Shown piece after piece: positions 10,528 to 23,600 of a stretch of DNA of 64,000 nucleotides. The notes under the pieces are model-generated. The model was not told where the DNA came from and searched no databases. It saw only the letters and a list, made by a program, of their open reading frames with translations. The DNA is from Lates calcarifer (lineage: Eukaryota; Chordata; Actinopteri; Centropomidae): NCBI RefSeq assembly GCF_001640805.2, contig NC_066844.1, positions 2,029,008 through 2,093,007 on the forward strand, given 5' to 3'. A program made the translations under genes and the position numbers. Numbering within the stretch: the stretch's first letter is position 1; each line of letters starts with the position of its first letter.

Positions 10528-13235
10528 TGCACACACTCATGCTAAACACAAAACCTCTCACCTCATGACTTTTACTTTTACTTTTTTTTAAATCAATGAA
10601 GAGAGCTGACTTCACCTGACACACCAGCACACTTTCTATGTTTTTAGATTTCTCTGTCAGAAGCTTTATCTCCCTCCCCCTCTCATACACACACTGCATG
10701 TTACACCAACAAACCTCTGTCCACTCTCTCTCTTATTATCCAGGCTTATTGGGGTGGCAGTAATGGCATTTAGTATTTAGCCAGTGTGTTTAGACTGCCT
10801 CGGGATGTGTGTGTGAAGGGTACATGGGGGCAGATGGCATATGTTGGCATATGGTTTTAAATGACTTAATGGGAATATTTAAGGATCTTGCCATGTTAGC
10901 TGACAGTGGATTTAATATGAGTTAACTAAGAGACAAGATAGGAGTACACATGCTTACTGAGTCATTTCACCCACGCACACACACCCACATATACAGTCAC
11001 ACCTATGTTTCCAGACCTTCTCAGCTCAGATACACTCTGACTTGCATACATACATACATGCCATGATCTCATGTGTATAAATAGCACGTCATTTTCAGGA
11101 CATTTCGTGTGTGGAATCTACACGCTCTAAGCTTCTATTATCGCTGTTTTGGTTAGGGTTGGGGTAAGGGTCTGCATACTTGAATTTTGAAGCATAAACA
11201 ATACTGATAATGATATTTGAGAGTTAAAAAAAACTGATACTAAACTGATATTTGTAAGAATTGTGACCAGGATATACTGAGCTGGGCTATTAAATGATAA
11301 TTAAAAAATTATATGTTAATAAAATAAAATAAAAGGCCGATATTAACAGCCATACCAATACATCATTCATGTGATGATCCAAAATTTGGCCATTAATACC
11401 CACTGATGCAGTTATTAGGCTCAACAAACTGGTATATATACATTATATTTTTGGATTTCTATATTGAGTCATTAATGTTTATGTATCATTTTCATGTTGT
11501 AGCTGGTTCAAGTGAAGCAATTTTGAACTGTTATATATACTGCTGGGTGTTAATATGTGATTGGTTCATACAATAAGATGCACTGTTATGCTGTTATGTA
11601 AAATATTAACAGCTGCCAAGTGCATTTGCCTTTTAAGTGAAGTGTAGAAGTAAAATGAAAATACTGAAATACAGAATTTTGTGGAATGTACTCGGCCACT
11701 TCCCACCTCTGACACTGAACCGTGTTCTGCTCTGCACTCGCATTCACGCATGAACGCACGAAAACACGTCCTCGGTTTGCTCCCACACACACACAGACAC
11801 ACTTGAAGACACAGTCACACTTGGGATCAGTAGATGTTATCTAAGTGAGCAGTAAACAGACTCTTTAGAGCCGGTCGCCTCGGGGTGCCTCCCCCTGGTT
11901 TGTGACTCCGTGGGTCCTGTCGCTCTGTGTTAGCTTTGGCTGAGATGAAAGGCTCTAATGGCTGCTACTGGTGCCTCGAGGGGATGGAAATCTTAACATG
12001 AGAAAGACAGGGGATTCTGCTTTAATAAGTGTTATCATTGCAGGATGTGTTTTATTTGTGTGTAAGTGGGTATTTTCAGGGCAAAGAGTTATTTTTTGCT
12101 GCTTGTGTGTGTGTGTTCGCTTTGCAGCATGTGAGTGTTTTTGGATGAAAACCAGGTTGCTTGCGTAATGGCAGTGTGTTCGTGTGTGTTATAGTGATAC
12201 TGAGTTAGTCTGATCCATGTCGTCTAACTACATGTCTTAATGGACCAGATGTGAGCTCAAGCAGAAAGATCTGCTCTGAATGGATGAATGCCCAATAACC
12301 TACTTATTAAAACTGAATATTTGTAATGTTAGCTAAGTGTTATTGAATGATTATATGGCAGCAGTCTAAGTCGTTTTTAGGTCTGTTTATACAGTATACA
12401 ACAAAACTACACCCTTGTGCAATATCACTAAAATGTTAAATGATTCAAAACTCTGTCATGTTATAATAATTGTATTATAAGTTGAAGTAAAGAGTATTTG
12501 GTTGTGTGTATAAGTAAAAACAAACAGGTTAGATTACATTGAACTGTGGCCCCAAAGTACAACCTTAATGCATCAAAAGTGATTTCCATCTAAGGCTAAC
12601 TGCATGAACAAGGTTCTAAAATCCCCTATGAACACCACAGCTTCCCCAGTTTTGGCCTGGGCTGTGTTGAAAGCAACATGTCTCCTCATCTTAAGGAACT
12701 GTCTGAACAAGTAAAAAATCAGATTGAAAGATGGAAGAGCATCAACAGGATACTGATCATAAGCTGATGATGCCATGCATAACTTGTTATTTACACAACC
12801 CTGGGCAAAAACAGATGGGTGAGAATTATCTGTGGAAACCAGAAAGTGTGAAGGACATTGCGTGAAGTCAGCTGTTAGGGATGGAGTCCAAGAAGAAAGC
12901 CATTGTTCATAAAACAGCTTGAAACTGCAACATTAAAGGAGTTTGTAAGTTTTGCTATTGCTACAGAGCCCACGTTAGCGCTAACAGCTGTTTACTTATG
13001 ACTCTAGAAGAAACTTTGTGAGTTCAGCATCGAACTTCTCTCCTTTACTCACTGAGACATGTCCCCAGCAGTGGAAAGCAACACCAATGTTGTACTTTTT
13101 TTTCTTTTACTGAAGTTAGCATGCCAACCAGCCTCCTGGGTGTGCCAGTCTGATCACTTTGTGACAGCGAGTCACTGTGGGAGGTAGCACTGCTCACATG
13201 ACCTATTCTAACCTGAAGGCTGAAGCTCTTGGCAA

Positions 13236-13440
13236 ATGACCATCGCCACCATCCGGCAAGAAACCATGTTTGACAACAGAGGAAATTTACAAATAACCCC
13301 TTTAAACTTTGTCAAAGAACCTAAGAAGAGGCCTGATGCACGTTGGCAGCTCTCTCTGTGGTCAGATGAAACCAGAATAAACCAGTTTGGTTTTGGACCT
13401 GGCGCTGTGATCTACTGAATGAAAAGATGACTCCCAGTCT
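13236..13440 (+). mobile_element. Tc1-like transposase fragment, heavily decayed
   Basis: A 60-codon open frame ends with LWSDETRINQFGFGPG, which resembles the SDE(T/S)xxxLFG block around the first catalytic Asp of Tc1-family transposases. The preceding segment around PDARWQLS fits the residues normally found just upstream. A weak helix-turn-helix-like stretch (HLKELSEQVKNQIERWK) at about 12690-12745 could be the N-terminus of the same copy, giving an element spanning about 12.6-13.5 kb. The second and third acidic residues are not found. The call rests on short motifs. Confidence 0.45.
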
Positions 13441-13699
13441 CAAGAAGCTTGACACAGAAGGAATTTCCTAACATATTCATAACATGTTTGATTATAAAAG
13501 ATAACACGCAAATCACCTGAAATCCACCTCTCAAACTGAATAGACATGTCATTGAAAAATGTCAAAAGGTTTTTCATTTTCTGTATCAGCAGTGTGCTCT
13601 TTCCTATTGAAATGTCTCAGTTTGCCACCTTGAAACAAATGCATGCACAGAGCATTAGCACTCCACTCTGTGAAAGGTAATTCTCATTCTGCTTATTAG

Positions 13700-14080
13700 G
13701 CTGTGGTGAGAATGTTTCTTTGACAGCCAAACAAATTACATCTCAACTGCAGCGACAACAACAAGGAGACGTCCTTGTAATTTCTCTGTTGGCTATTAAT
13801 TTGTCAACAATAACTGCCGCTGTTTTAATTAAAAAAAAAAAAAAAAAAAGGAAAATTAGGATGAAAATTGTCGTTGGGTCTATTAAGTGGAGGCTTGGAA
13901 TGACTCATTTGAAAAGTTTGAAGCAGCAATGCGGTGACCAAATGCCTGGAGAGGCTTTCTGTCACAGGTTTGCCTTGCAGAGCGGCAGATATTGAAGGAA
14001 AAACGGTCAACAAACTCATCAGCATAGATGAAATATTTAATTTGTTGTCGACCATCAACACATTTCTTCTCCTCTCTCTC
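13700..14080. other. mixed-composition block, possible conserved non-coding element
   Basis: Apart from one poly-A run, the block is free of simple repeats and has balanced base use and many TAATT/ATTAA and TGACTCA-like words. Intron 1 of large neural genes often contains enhancers, but nothing here proves that. It does not contain an exon: no frame has both splice signals and recognisable protein sequence. Confidence 0.2.
13830..13849. repeat. poly-A run
   Basis: About 19-20 consecutive A after GTTTTAATT. There is no retroposon body directly upstream, so a retroposon tail is not claimed. Confidence 0.95.
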
Positions 14081-15110
14081 GGCTAAAGTGGATTTGTTTT
14101 TGATAAATTAATTTATTTCGCAACCACAGAAAACAAGGTGAGAGGTTCATCACAGCCATTCAAAGCTTTCCAAAATAGTCATGTTTGTTTGCAGAGGATT
14201 TGTATTCAGAGTTTGTGTTTATGCTTTAATATAATTCAGAGTTTACTTTTGATTAATACAACCCAAACTTTAATTTTCAGCTACTTTTCCAGAATGAGAT
14301 TTTTTTTAACTGAAAATGTCTGTAATGTGGTCTGGAGTACAAACAACATACATAATACAATAAGGCAGGGATGAAGTCCAGTGGTTAAGGAGGAAGTTGC
14401 TAACATTGGGGAAGTTAAAACACTGTGGTTGATTTACCTGGCTGATGTGTTTCGTTGTCATTCAGGGAAGTGGTTTATTCACACCAACAGACAGACTCAT
14501 CTGATTAGCACTGTGATGTTGTGACAGTTGGATGGAAGATGACAGCAACAAACAGCAGAACAAAAACACTGACAAAAATAAACAACAGGGTTAAGTGAAA
14601 TATTGATAAACATGGCTGACGTCAGTTAAAGAATGATCAGATCAAGTGGTTGTTCCCTCTGTGTGTGTGTGTGTGTGTGCGCACGCTCTAGTCGACATAT
14701 CAATATTTTATCATATCGGTTACAGGAATGTTAATTAGAAGAGATGAAGGGATTCTGCTTGTTTTGGTGTCATATTAATGAACACACACACACACACACT
14801 AACATATGCACACACCCCTACAGCTACTTATGCACACACATATACATACATGAGCATTATATGTTTATGTATGTTTCTATCTGAACTTCATTCAGTCTCC
14901 ATCACAAAACACACAACAACCCACACACAGACACACACAGATACTCATGCTCCCCATCAGACCACAGCAGCAGTGTTATGTTTTCATTATGGAAACTTTC
15001 TGAAACAGAATGTGTGTATGTGTGTGTGTGACTATATTTGTGTGTTTGTGTCAATGAGATGCAGGGAGAGGAGGTGTTGTACTGATTTTCAAAACTAGAT
15101 TAAGGGCATT

Positions 15111-15111
<1 letters not shown>

Positions 15112-15145
<34 letters not shown>
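15112..15145. repeat. (CA)n microsatellite
   Basis: Perfect CA run of about 34 bp. Confidence 0.97.
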
Positions 15146-15147
<2 letters not shown>

Positions 15148-15264
15148 GCCTACCGCTGTGAGCCACTTCTCCCTCTCATCCCCTGATAGTGGTCTTAAAA
15201 TTGCAGATCTGATATTGAATATTGATGCTAGATCCCCCACCCCCCTTGCCTGTTTATAACTCTG

Positions 15265-15311
15265 TTCTAATGAGATCACTTTGATTTCTTTTCATTTCTA
15301 ATGAGATCACT
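15265..15311 (+). repeat. 16-bp direct repeat at 31-bp spacing
   Basis: TTCTAATGAGATCACT occurs exactly at 15265-15280 and 15296-15311. It could be a local duplication or a paired binding site. Confidence 0.85.
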
Positions 15312-15961
15312 GAACAACGAGGGGCCAATAAAGGCTAATTATCACAGTAGTGATTAATTTATAACAGCTCTTTTCATATCTGTAAGAAAAATAGTGTTTT
15401 TCCTGGTTTCCACCCACTGCTGGAGGTTGTTTTTCAGCCAGAATACAGATAGAAGAAGGATCATTTTCTGTTCAATCTCATTTCCCAGTTGATGTAAGTC
15501 TTTCTAGGGCATAATCACATCTATGCCATACATTTCTTGCATTTTACGTTTTAGGATATATAGTATGTGATTGAATACTGTTGCCTGTGGGGCTGTGAGG
15601 TCAGCACGAGGCAGACTCCAGAGGTTTCAGTCAAAGTCCAAAAGAGTGGTTTATTTACTGTGGTGTGTTACACATGTAGCTCAAGAGAAAATTGGTAAAA
15701 AAGACAAAGTGGTTAGGACAAATTCACTTAAATCAACACAAGCTAACAAAACATGACATCACAAAGTGGAATAGTTTGCTGTTAAACTAAAGTATATGAA
15801 ACTAATTAAATTAAAAAGTATTTTAATTAATATCATCACCCAGTCACATGACATTACATTTGCTACCTATCACATAAATGCCAACCATGAAGGACAGTGT
15901 ATCAGTCCATAGGGGACTTAATCATGGCCAGTACCAGGACAGAAATTCAGCCCTGGACATA

Positions 15962-15979
15962 CCCCCCCCCCCCCCCCCC
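15962..15979. repeat. poly-C run
   Basis: About 18 consecutive C followed by GGAAAGGGG. Homopolymer C of this length is uncommon and prone to length error. Confidence 0.9.
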
Positions 15980-17727
15980 GGAAAGGGGCTCCTTGGGTGG
16001 GGTTGATGAGGGTTGAAACATGATTGTGATTGGCCAGTGAGCACAGTCATGGAGCATGCATGCAGTGAGGGTCGGTTAAAACCTTATCGATTTTTTTTTA
16101 TGGTCCCACTGATGCCGCAGCCCACAGAGATTTGTCCAGGCGTAGTCTCAGTGGCCAGTCAGTAGCCCATAGTGAACTGCTACACTGAAGATATATAAAG
16201 TACATCGATACAATACAGATCAACAGTCTTCAGAAATGATTTGTCATGTGACATGTAGGTCTCTGAAACTTTTGTCCAAATATTGATCATGTTCTCCTTT
16301 TACTTACTCAACATTTGCTAAAGCAGATGTTTTACGTAGAACTCTAAGTGGACTAAATGACTCACCAGGTCCTCTGGCTGTGGTTTCATTGTATAATCTA
16401 CAAACAAGTTACTATATGAAGACAGAACGACAAGAAGTTTTTCTTTTGTTCCGATGAGGTCTGAACTGACAGATGTGCCGTTAGGAGATCACACAGGAAG
16501 AGTAAGCATCAAGTGATTTCAAGCAATGACGTTCCCCCATTTCAAATGCTTCAAAACAAATTAAAATGGTTGTGTGTCAAAGCATATGTCTAATTAGGGA
16601 AGTGTGTTTATGTGCTGATGTGTGTGTGTGTGTGCAGTGCTCTAGGCTAGCAGAGAAGGCTAATACAGTGGAAAATGTGTCTTAGCTGGGCCATGAAATA
16701 ACGATGAGACTGTGACTTAATCATGTTGACACATAGAGCTTTCTCTTCCTCTGCCCCTCACTCGCTCTCTCATACAAAGGCATACTCTCTCTCTTTCTGT
16801 TATTCTTTCTCATACACACTTTCTCTCTCCCCTTCTGCGCTCCACTCTCCTCTGATAGACTATGACAGTGTCTGTCTTTTCACTGGCTCTTTCAATTCAT
16901 GCTGATAACTTAATTAGTATAATATTGTTAACAATATCAAAGCAGCTTATAAAAGCTCTATTTTCAAAACAAAAAACTTAGAAATTCAAATCGTATTGAA
17001 GTGATTAAAGCTGTGGTTTAAAAGCATGTACTGGGTTAAACATTTAATCACAAATGTGGTGGATAACACAGCTTTTTATTGTATCAAATCCCATTTTTAA
17101 TTATTTTTATAGCTGGAATTATCCATTCAATGGTCTTTTTAATGTGTAGCACACAATGTGACGCCATTAATCTTCAGTCCATATTGTGTTTGGCTGCACT
17201 TGGACAGATACAACAGTTGCATTGCTCTTACGCTACCTGACGACTGTTTGCTGCCCCCAGAGGTCAGTACACTTAAAAACTGACCTGCTGTCACCAATAG
17301 TGACCAATAACCAAAAGTAATCCATAAGGCCTTATGTTAGCCAGGGAACTTGAGGAGATGTGTCACATCATTTATCACACTCCACACACACATTTTAAGG
17401 ATTATGTCCTGAACACCTGCAGCTTTAAAAGAAAAGTTCTGATGCTTTTACACACAGGGAATATGTATAAGGTGTTATTATTGTTTTTCTTCTTACTTGT
17501 TCTTTTTTTGTTGTTTGTTTTCAGTCATGTCCTGGACAAAGAACGTGCATATTTTACTTCTGCTTTTCTTACATCAGTTTAAATTTGGGAGCTTTCCATG
17601 CAGAAGTCAAGTCTGAGGTTCAACTCTGTTGAATTGTCTGTGGAGATGAAACCTTGACGTGATTGCTATGTCAACTTTGTACGCTGTGTTGTACTGTAAT
17701 TAATTCTTTTTTTCATTCTCTGTTTAG

Positions 17728-17853
17728 GTGGCTGTACATTTGAAGAGTCGTATAGCAGCTGTGGGTACAGCGTCTCTCTGGGAACCAATGGATTTACCTG
17801 GGAACAAGTCAACTCCTGGGAAAAACCAACTATGGACCCTGCCCTGCCTACTG
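17728..17853 (+). CDS. ptprt: ptprt exon 2: start of the MAM domain
   Basis: Internal coding exon of a receptor-type tyrosine phosphatase of the R2B (MAM-Ig-FNIII) family. It follows a pyrimidine-rich acceptor (TTCTCTGTTTAG) and ends at a GTAGGA donor. The exon is 126 bp and phase 1 at both ends. The frame reads [18 protein letters not shown] then [15 protein letters not shown], the N-terminal strand of the MAM adhesion domain, with the first Cys pair nine residues apart as in the family. The [11 protein letters not shown] stretch is typical of PTPRT; PTPRM and PTPRK differ here. The MAM domain supports homophilic cell adhesion at the extracellular face. Because the exon is phase-symmetric, skipping it would keep the frame but remove the start of the domain. 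An ATG-initiated frame at 17728-17916 is this exon read in the wrong frame. Confidence 0.93.
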
Positions 17854-18488
17854 GTAGGATTCTGCATTTGTCTCTCTGGGTTACGAATAGTCTGTATTGT
17901 CCATAGGGCAGTCTAAGACAAGGGGACAGGGTTACGATGAAACTTATTTGACTAAGGCAGCTGTATATTCTTTATGACAGGGATCTGTCAGTGTTATTCT
18001 TACTTTTCTGTGCAAGTTGCTGCATGAACAGTCTTGATTAATGTTCAATATGTGCTCTTTTACAACTGTCAAGACACAAAAGTCTGTGTACATTGGTGGA
18101 AATGGTGTCTAGTTTTTGAGGGTACATTAATTTCTATTTTGAAATCACATGGAGCCACAAAACACACCTTCTTTGGCTCTTTAATTTTCAAGCTACAAAC
18201 ATTATCTTTACATTGGCTGAATATAAAGTTTAACATTTTAACACTCTCACTGTCTGCCACAGGAGAAAAGGTTACAAGGATAACTCGCCTTTCTCTTTAT
18301 ATCCCCATCTCTCCGTCCATCCATCTGAGTTGGCAGACTGATAAAACTCAGTAGACAGCTCGTGACGTGACCCCAGCTGTGTGTCTCTCTCTCTCTCGCT
18401 GCCCGTCAAACACCAAATGGCAATCAGATGGCCCGTCTATCCGTCTCATTCTCTCACACACTTCTGCCCTTTTGCTCTTACTCGCCCA

Positions 18489-18493
<5 letters not shown>

Positions 18494-18524
<31 letters not shown>
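18494..18524. repeat. (CA)n microsatellite in a CT-rich block
   Basis: CA run of about 30 bp within a pyrimidine-rich block, 18380-18610, that lies about 0.5 kb past exon 2. Confidence 0.97.
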
Positions 18525-18526
<2 letters not shown>

Positions 18527-20546
18527 CATGTCTGTCTCCCCATTTCTCTCTCTCTCACACTTTCTGTCTCCTACATTTCTCTCCCTCTGTCTATTTTGAG
18601 TCCTTTCTCAATTCACTTATTTGACTGACGTGACTGTTTATCAGAAACTGTTTCACCAAAGCAGCATTAAAATTCACCAGTATTCAAATTATGAAAAAGC
18701 CCGGAAGGTCATCCTCTCTCTTTTTTCTCTTTCAAACTGGATGGATCTGCCACAGTATTGAATATGTTGTTAATATCTAACACAGCTAAGATCACACCCT
18801 CGCTGGTTTGACGATATGATGGAGACAGGAAATGATTCAGTTGTGATTTAACTGTAGATTCTTGTAGATTCCAATGTTACTGTGGTCAGATAATGGTGCC
18901 AGGGCAATGATTGTTGCACTCAGATAGAAGAGGTCTGGCTTGGTGATAATAGAGCTGTGAGTGTTGTGTACAAAAGAAGCTCCTCTGAGCCGCCCATAAA
19001 CTTCATGCAGACCTGATGTTTGACTCAGCTGCAGTAACAGGTGCTGTGTTTGTTGACAGATGTGGTTCTGTATATGAGTGGAGGGAGGGAGATGCAGACT
19101 TCACTGTTGATTTGCTGCTGTACTGCTGCCTCAGTTGGTTAGTTTGCCTGCATTATTGTGTGATTTTCAGAAAGTATTAATATCCTTTACATAAATGAAA
19201 AACAATCGTGGCAGTGGTATTCCCTCAGCTCTGGGGTTCTGTTTGGAGTCTGTATGATATAGTGGTTCAAAAATACCAGAGTTATCCTTTAATATCACCA
19301 CAGAGAAGTTGAGTATATTTGTATTTTTTACTTGCTCACCATGTCTCTAATCATTAATCGTATCATTCTCATATTACAGCCAACAATCCTATAAACCTCC
19401 CTTCTTCGCTCTCACTTATATAAATTTCTTTCAGTCATGTCAGTTATTGCTCTCATACATCATTATCATCTCTCCTTGATTCATCTATCTTTTCCCATCA
19501 TTGTCTCTGACATGTCAGAGGTGGTGGGAGAGGAGAGCGTTCAGCCTCCACTCACCACACCACGATCTTGTTCTGAAGATCTGATGCGACTGAACGCACA
19601 TGAGCATTATGCCGGTCCGACTCTCTTTCTCTGTATATATGTCCCATGTCAGTTATCTGTCTCATCTATCGTTGCAGGCGGTGGTTGTCAGGGGCGATAG
19701 CCATCACAGCCTATAAGCCCTTCTCATCATAGGCAACTCATCGACTGAACGCTGCCTTGACAGCTATAGATCTGATAAAGCAGGACCAGAACAAATTGTC
19801 TGTCAGTCTCTTTGTCCTCTGCTGTTCTCACACTGGACCTCAGATTGGTTAAATTTGGTTAAGTTTGTAGTTTACAGTTTTCACACAAACAAAACAAGTA
19901 CACGTCTATCTATCTATACAAAGCTCAAAATGATAAACAAATGGTGAACAATGAGACCTCATTCTATTTGAAAAATTCAAGTACTGTGCAGAACATCTGA
20001 CAGCTGAATTACATACAAAAACCTTTCAAAGATTTCTCTTCGGTCATCCTAACCGACTGCCATCTGATTACATCACTTGGCTGTCAACATATGTTCATGT
20101 GCCTTCTATCAGCAGACTGCTAGATTAAAGCAGGTTTACGTGAGGTGTTTTAGAAAAATATTATATTATAATATTATATATTCACTGAACAGTTACCAGA
20201 AACTTAGACATGAAGACAGAGGGAACAAAAGCAAAAAGGACACTGGTGGAGAACTCCTCCATCGCTGCTGAGCACAGAGAAAGCAGACAGAAACTGTCGT
20301 GTCAACTACATGGTAACTGTGGAGGGTCTCTGACCTTTATCAGCTATCCACCTGATTTTGGCAGAACAGACTGTTTTGTTATAGTCAGTTTAAATGCTGG
20401 AATATTTTAAGGGTACACATCGATATTCAGGATTGTGTGGATTCCTCGTGTTTTCCAACTGTATGTTTCCTCTTTGCCACTGGTTTGGGTACAGCATATT
20501 ACATGCATGCAGGGTAAAAGTAAGCCCTCTGCTTTTGTCTCTTTGC

Positions 20547-20930
20547 TTCCATCATCGACACGGTTATCATATAATCCTCTTTCTCGCCTCACCTCCATAA
20601 TATTGATGTGGTTGATACAGTTATCAGAGAGCGTAACCTACACTCGACAGCTTGTAGATCTGACGAGATTGGATTGGCACCATCGCTCTCACCATCTCTC
20701 TCTCTCCAACTCCATTTAGACATCGTTGTCATATAGTCCATAGTCCTGCCATTATAGATCTCAGGCTTAAGCGTGATTGGATTGGAATGGGTTTGTTAAG
20801 TTCTTCTCTCATCATCTCTGTATTGACGTGGCAATAATATAACCCGCACCCCTGACAACTCATAGATGTGACAATATGACATGAGTGTTTTTCTATCTTC
20901 CATCACCTCGGTATAGACATAATAATCTTT
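20547..20930 (+). repeat. decayed ~100-bp tandem array
   Basis: Similar segments of the type CTCACC/CTCATCATCTC, then GACATCGTTGTCATATAG-like, then CATAGATCT and GATTGGATTGG start at about 20587, 20688, 20806 and 20899. Spacings are about 101, 118 and 93 bp. A partial unit lies at about 20547. Related words (AGATCTGAT, GACTGAACGC, CTCATCATAGGCAACTCATC) at 19430-19800 suggest the array once reached further left. Confidence 0.5.
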
Positions 20931-23547
20931 TTGAGAGTTGTTAAATCTTATGTTAAACATGTTTTATGTATCCCACTACACAATAACAACAACAATAGAA
21001 CATAAATCAACTAACAAACAAACAAACGAAACATTTTATCATGTAAACCCACCCCCCACATGCCAGATGGCAACACATATATTTTAAGCATGTAATGTTT
21101 TGCGTAATCTGGATAAGATTTCATATTTTCCCTGTAATGTAGGGAGAGACTATATGATAAATGAATTTATTTTTCTCTGTTTATTGGCTTTTTTAAAAAT
21201 ATGATTATATTCAGCTGCTAAGCTTGACTGACACACACTCATAAATGCACCTCTGTATGCTTAGCTGGGCTCTGACTAGCATTTTCAGGATAACAATAAA
21301 CATGAGCCAGAAAAAAAAATGCCACCGCAGTAAATTTATTTCGCTGTCAAACTTTCACAAACCTGCAAATCGCCAAAAGAAAAGAGAGGCTTTTTGGGTT
21401 TTTTTTCCATACTCCTCACTGCCCGGCCCACAGCACACACAAACACAAACACACACTTATATCTCATACCTCTTATTACCTTCAAACCCCAGGCTGAGCG
21501 AGACAAACTCACATGAGCAGCAAACATCAAACATCAAAGCCAGTCGATGTTTTCAGCACCCATCAACATGGCCACAATCTGAGACGTGAAAAATGATCAG
21601 AGAGAGAAAGGGGGGTGGGGGGAGTTGAAGTGAGGAGGAAGGGGAAGAGCGAAGGTAGAGAGACAGGAAAAAAGCACCCAGGAGAGGTGCGAGGGAGAGA
21701 GAGTTTAGAGGATGATTGATAGAAATCTTTTAATACATTAATAAATCAAGAAAATTCTTCATCTGTGTACTTCAGCATCATCAGCATATGAGAGCCTAAT
21801 CAAAGAAAAGTATGTTTGAACTGATATGTGATATATATATGACATATATGGTGCATGTATGTTGTGCGAGTGTGTGTTGATGTGTGACACATTAATTTAA
21901 TGTCAAATAAAAATAGAGACTGCATGTCTCAGATATAAAAAAACTATGTGATTGACAAAGAAACCTGCTGGGAACACCTCATTCATGAATAAAGAATGAG
22001 GAAAAAATGGAGATGGCAGACAACAAAAGGTAAAGGAAAAAACCCACACAATTGAGGTTTTTGCAATTTTCCTCCTTTTTTTTTTTAAAAAAAAAAAAAA
22101 AAGCAGAAATAAAAAGGAAGATGAAGACAGACAAAAATGGAGTGAAAACGCAGACAGAAAGTGGGTTCACGATCGACGGGAGGCAGAGGAAAACTGAGAG
22201 ATACCTTATACTCACAGCAGAATACAAAGAAAGACTTCACAGGGCCATGTAAATGGAAAAAGACACAAAAGAGATTGACAAAAGCAGACAGACAAGCATC
22301 CAGATGGATAGATGGAGGAGACAGAAACTGTGAAAGAAAGCAAGAAAAAAACAGGAGACAAGGACAGAGACAAACTCACAGACTGACACAAAGGCACAAA
22401 GAGTTTTCCTCTATGACTCTTCCTACCTTCAGTGACTAGTCAGTCTGTTTGAAAAGGCAATTTCCAAGACAGACAGGTGAACATACGTAATGTCTTAAAA
22501 GTTTGGTGAAGTGGAGGCAAAGGCCATTTTTATTTAAAGCTGTGTTATGTGGTCTGTGACCACTGGAGGACTTCTTAACAAATGCACAGAAATCCAGTCT
22601 CGACTGTCTTCCCTCCAGATGCCAGTGGAAGCTTGTTTTTGTGGTTGTGGAGATCAGTGAGGCCATAATATGCACATCTATGTATGAGCAACCAGAGAAC
22701 CAAACCTGAGAGCTAAAAAAGGCAAATAAATTCTGTTATGTTTGTAGCTTTCATTTCTTTATTTCAAACTGTGCCAGAGCTGCTACATTGTCGCATGACA
22801 TTATTAGCCCTACTAAATAAATTAGTCTTACAAATACTATCATTGCAGATTATGGGTTTGTTAGCTAGCCAAATAGGCAGGAGGCTATAGCTAATACTAA
22901 TGTACATAGTCATTTAAACCTTCTTTACTGTTCATCAAGCTGAGCTAAGAATTTATTCATATCCTCTGTTGTTGTTGAGAATGGAGGTCCTTCAATAAGT
23001 GACACAAAAACCCTCTGTTGTTTTAATTTGGCCTGTTCCTGCTGTAACACATAGTGAAACACATTTGAAAATGCTTTTACTGTCTCAGATACAGAAACAA
23101 AGAGAGCTGGAGAGACAGAGGGGCTCAGGTGGGAATGGACAGAGACTTAATTCTCTCCCAGAGAAGGAGTAATCAAAAAGGAATAGACATCCTTCTCTCT
23201 TATTTAATCTCTGAGGCTCTGGTCATCTCTAACAAAAGCTCCCAGCACCTCAGACCTCAGTTTGTCTGGTCTTTATTGTTCACGTTCTACTGCACATATG
23301 TGTTTACTTTCTCCTGTTGTCTTTCTTTCCTTCTGGTCGTGTATCATATATTTATTTGGACCATATAGTCTTTGTGAATGTTTTATTTTTGGCCGTCTTC
23401 AGAGCCTCAGAGCTCCCCATCTTGCTCTCGTTGTGTGTGTCTGTGTTTTTGAAGTCAAAACAACAACAGGAATGTGTTAATTTGTGGTTTGAACAGTGAC
23501 AGACAATCTGTGTCTAGCCTTCCTGTGAATCAGATAGAGCAGATGAA

Positions 23548-23600
23548 GATTTAATGATCCCTGAAGGGAAATTGGGCTTTTGCAGCAACTGAGACAAGGA
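23548..23600. repeat. fish repeat remnant (TGATCCCTGAAGGGAAATT type)
   Basis: TTTAATGATCCCTGAAGGGA followed by AATTG is close to the short motif that recurs at the ends of several teleost interspersed repeats. Too short to classify. Confidence 0.35.

Larger units (their letters stand above)
1..17727 (+). other. ptprt: ptprt intron 1, 3' part
   Basis: No exon was recognised before the acceptor at 17726-17727. The first exon of this gene family encodes the signal peptide and is usually GC-rich; nothing like it is visible, so it should lie upstream of the window. The block holds microsatellites, Tc1-like remnants near 3.9-4.1 kb and 13.2-13.4 kb, a short inverted-repeat element near 6.6 kb, a purine-rich tract near 5.4-5.8 kb and a CACT/CATT-rich stretch near 9.5 kb. 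Open frames here run through simple repeats or lack splice context, so they are not called as genes. The intron assignment follows from exon 2 having an acceptor and starting in phase 1. Confidence 0.85.

Noticed and set aside
12974..12985. Perfect palindrome GTTAGCGCTAAC
   Set aside because: A single 12-bp palindrome is expected by chance in a window this long and has no supporting context.
17728..17916. ATG-initiated frame over exon 2
   Set aside because: This is the exon read in the wrong frame and extended into the intron; the real frame is fixed by the MAM protein sequence and splice phases.
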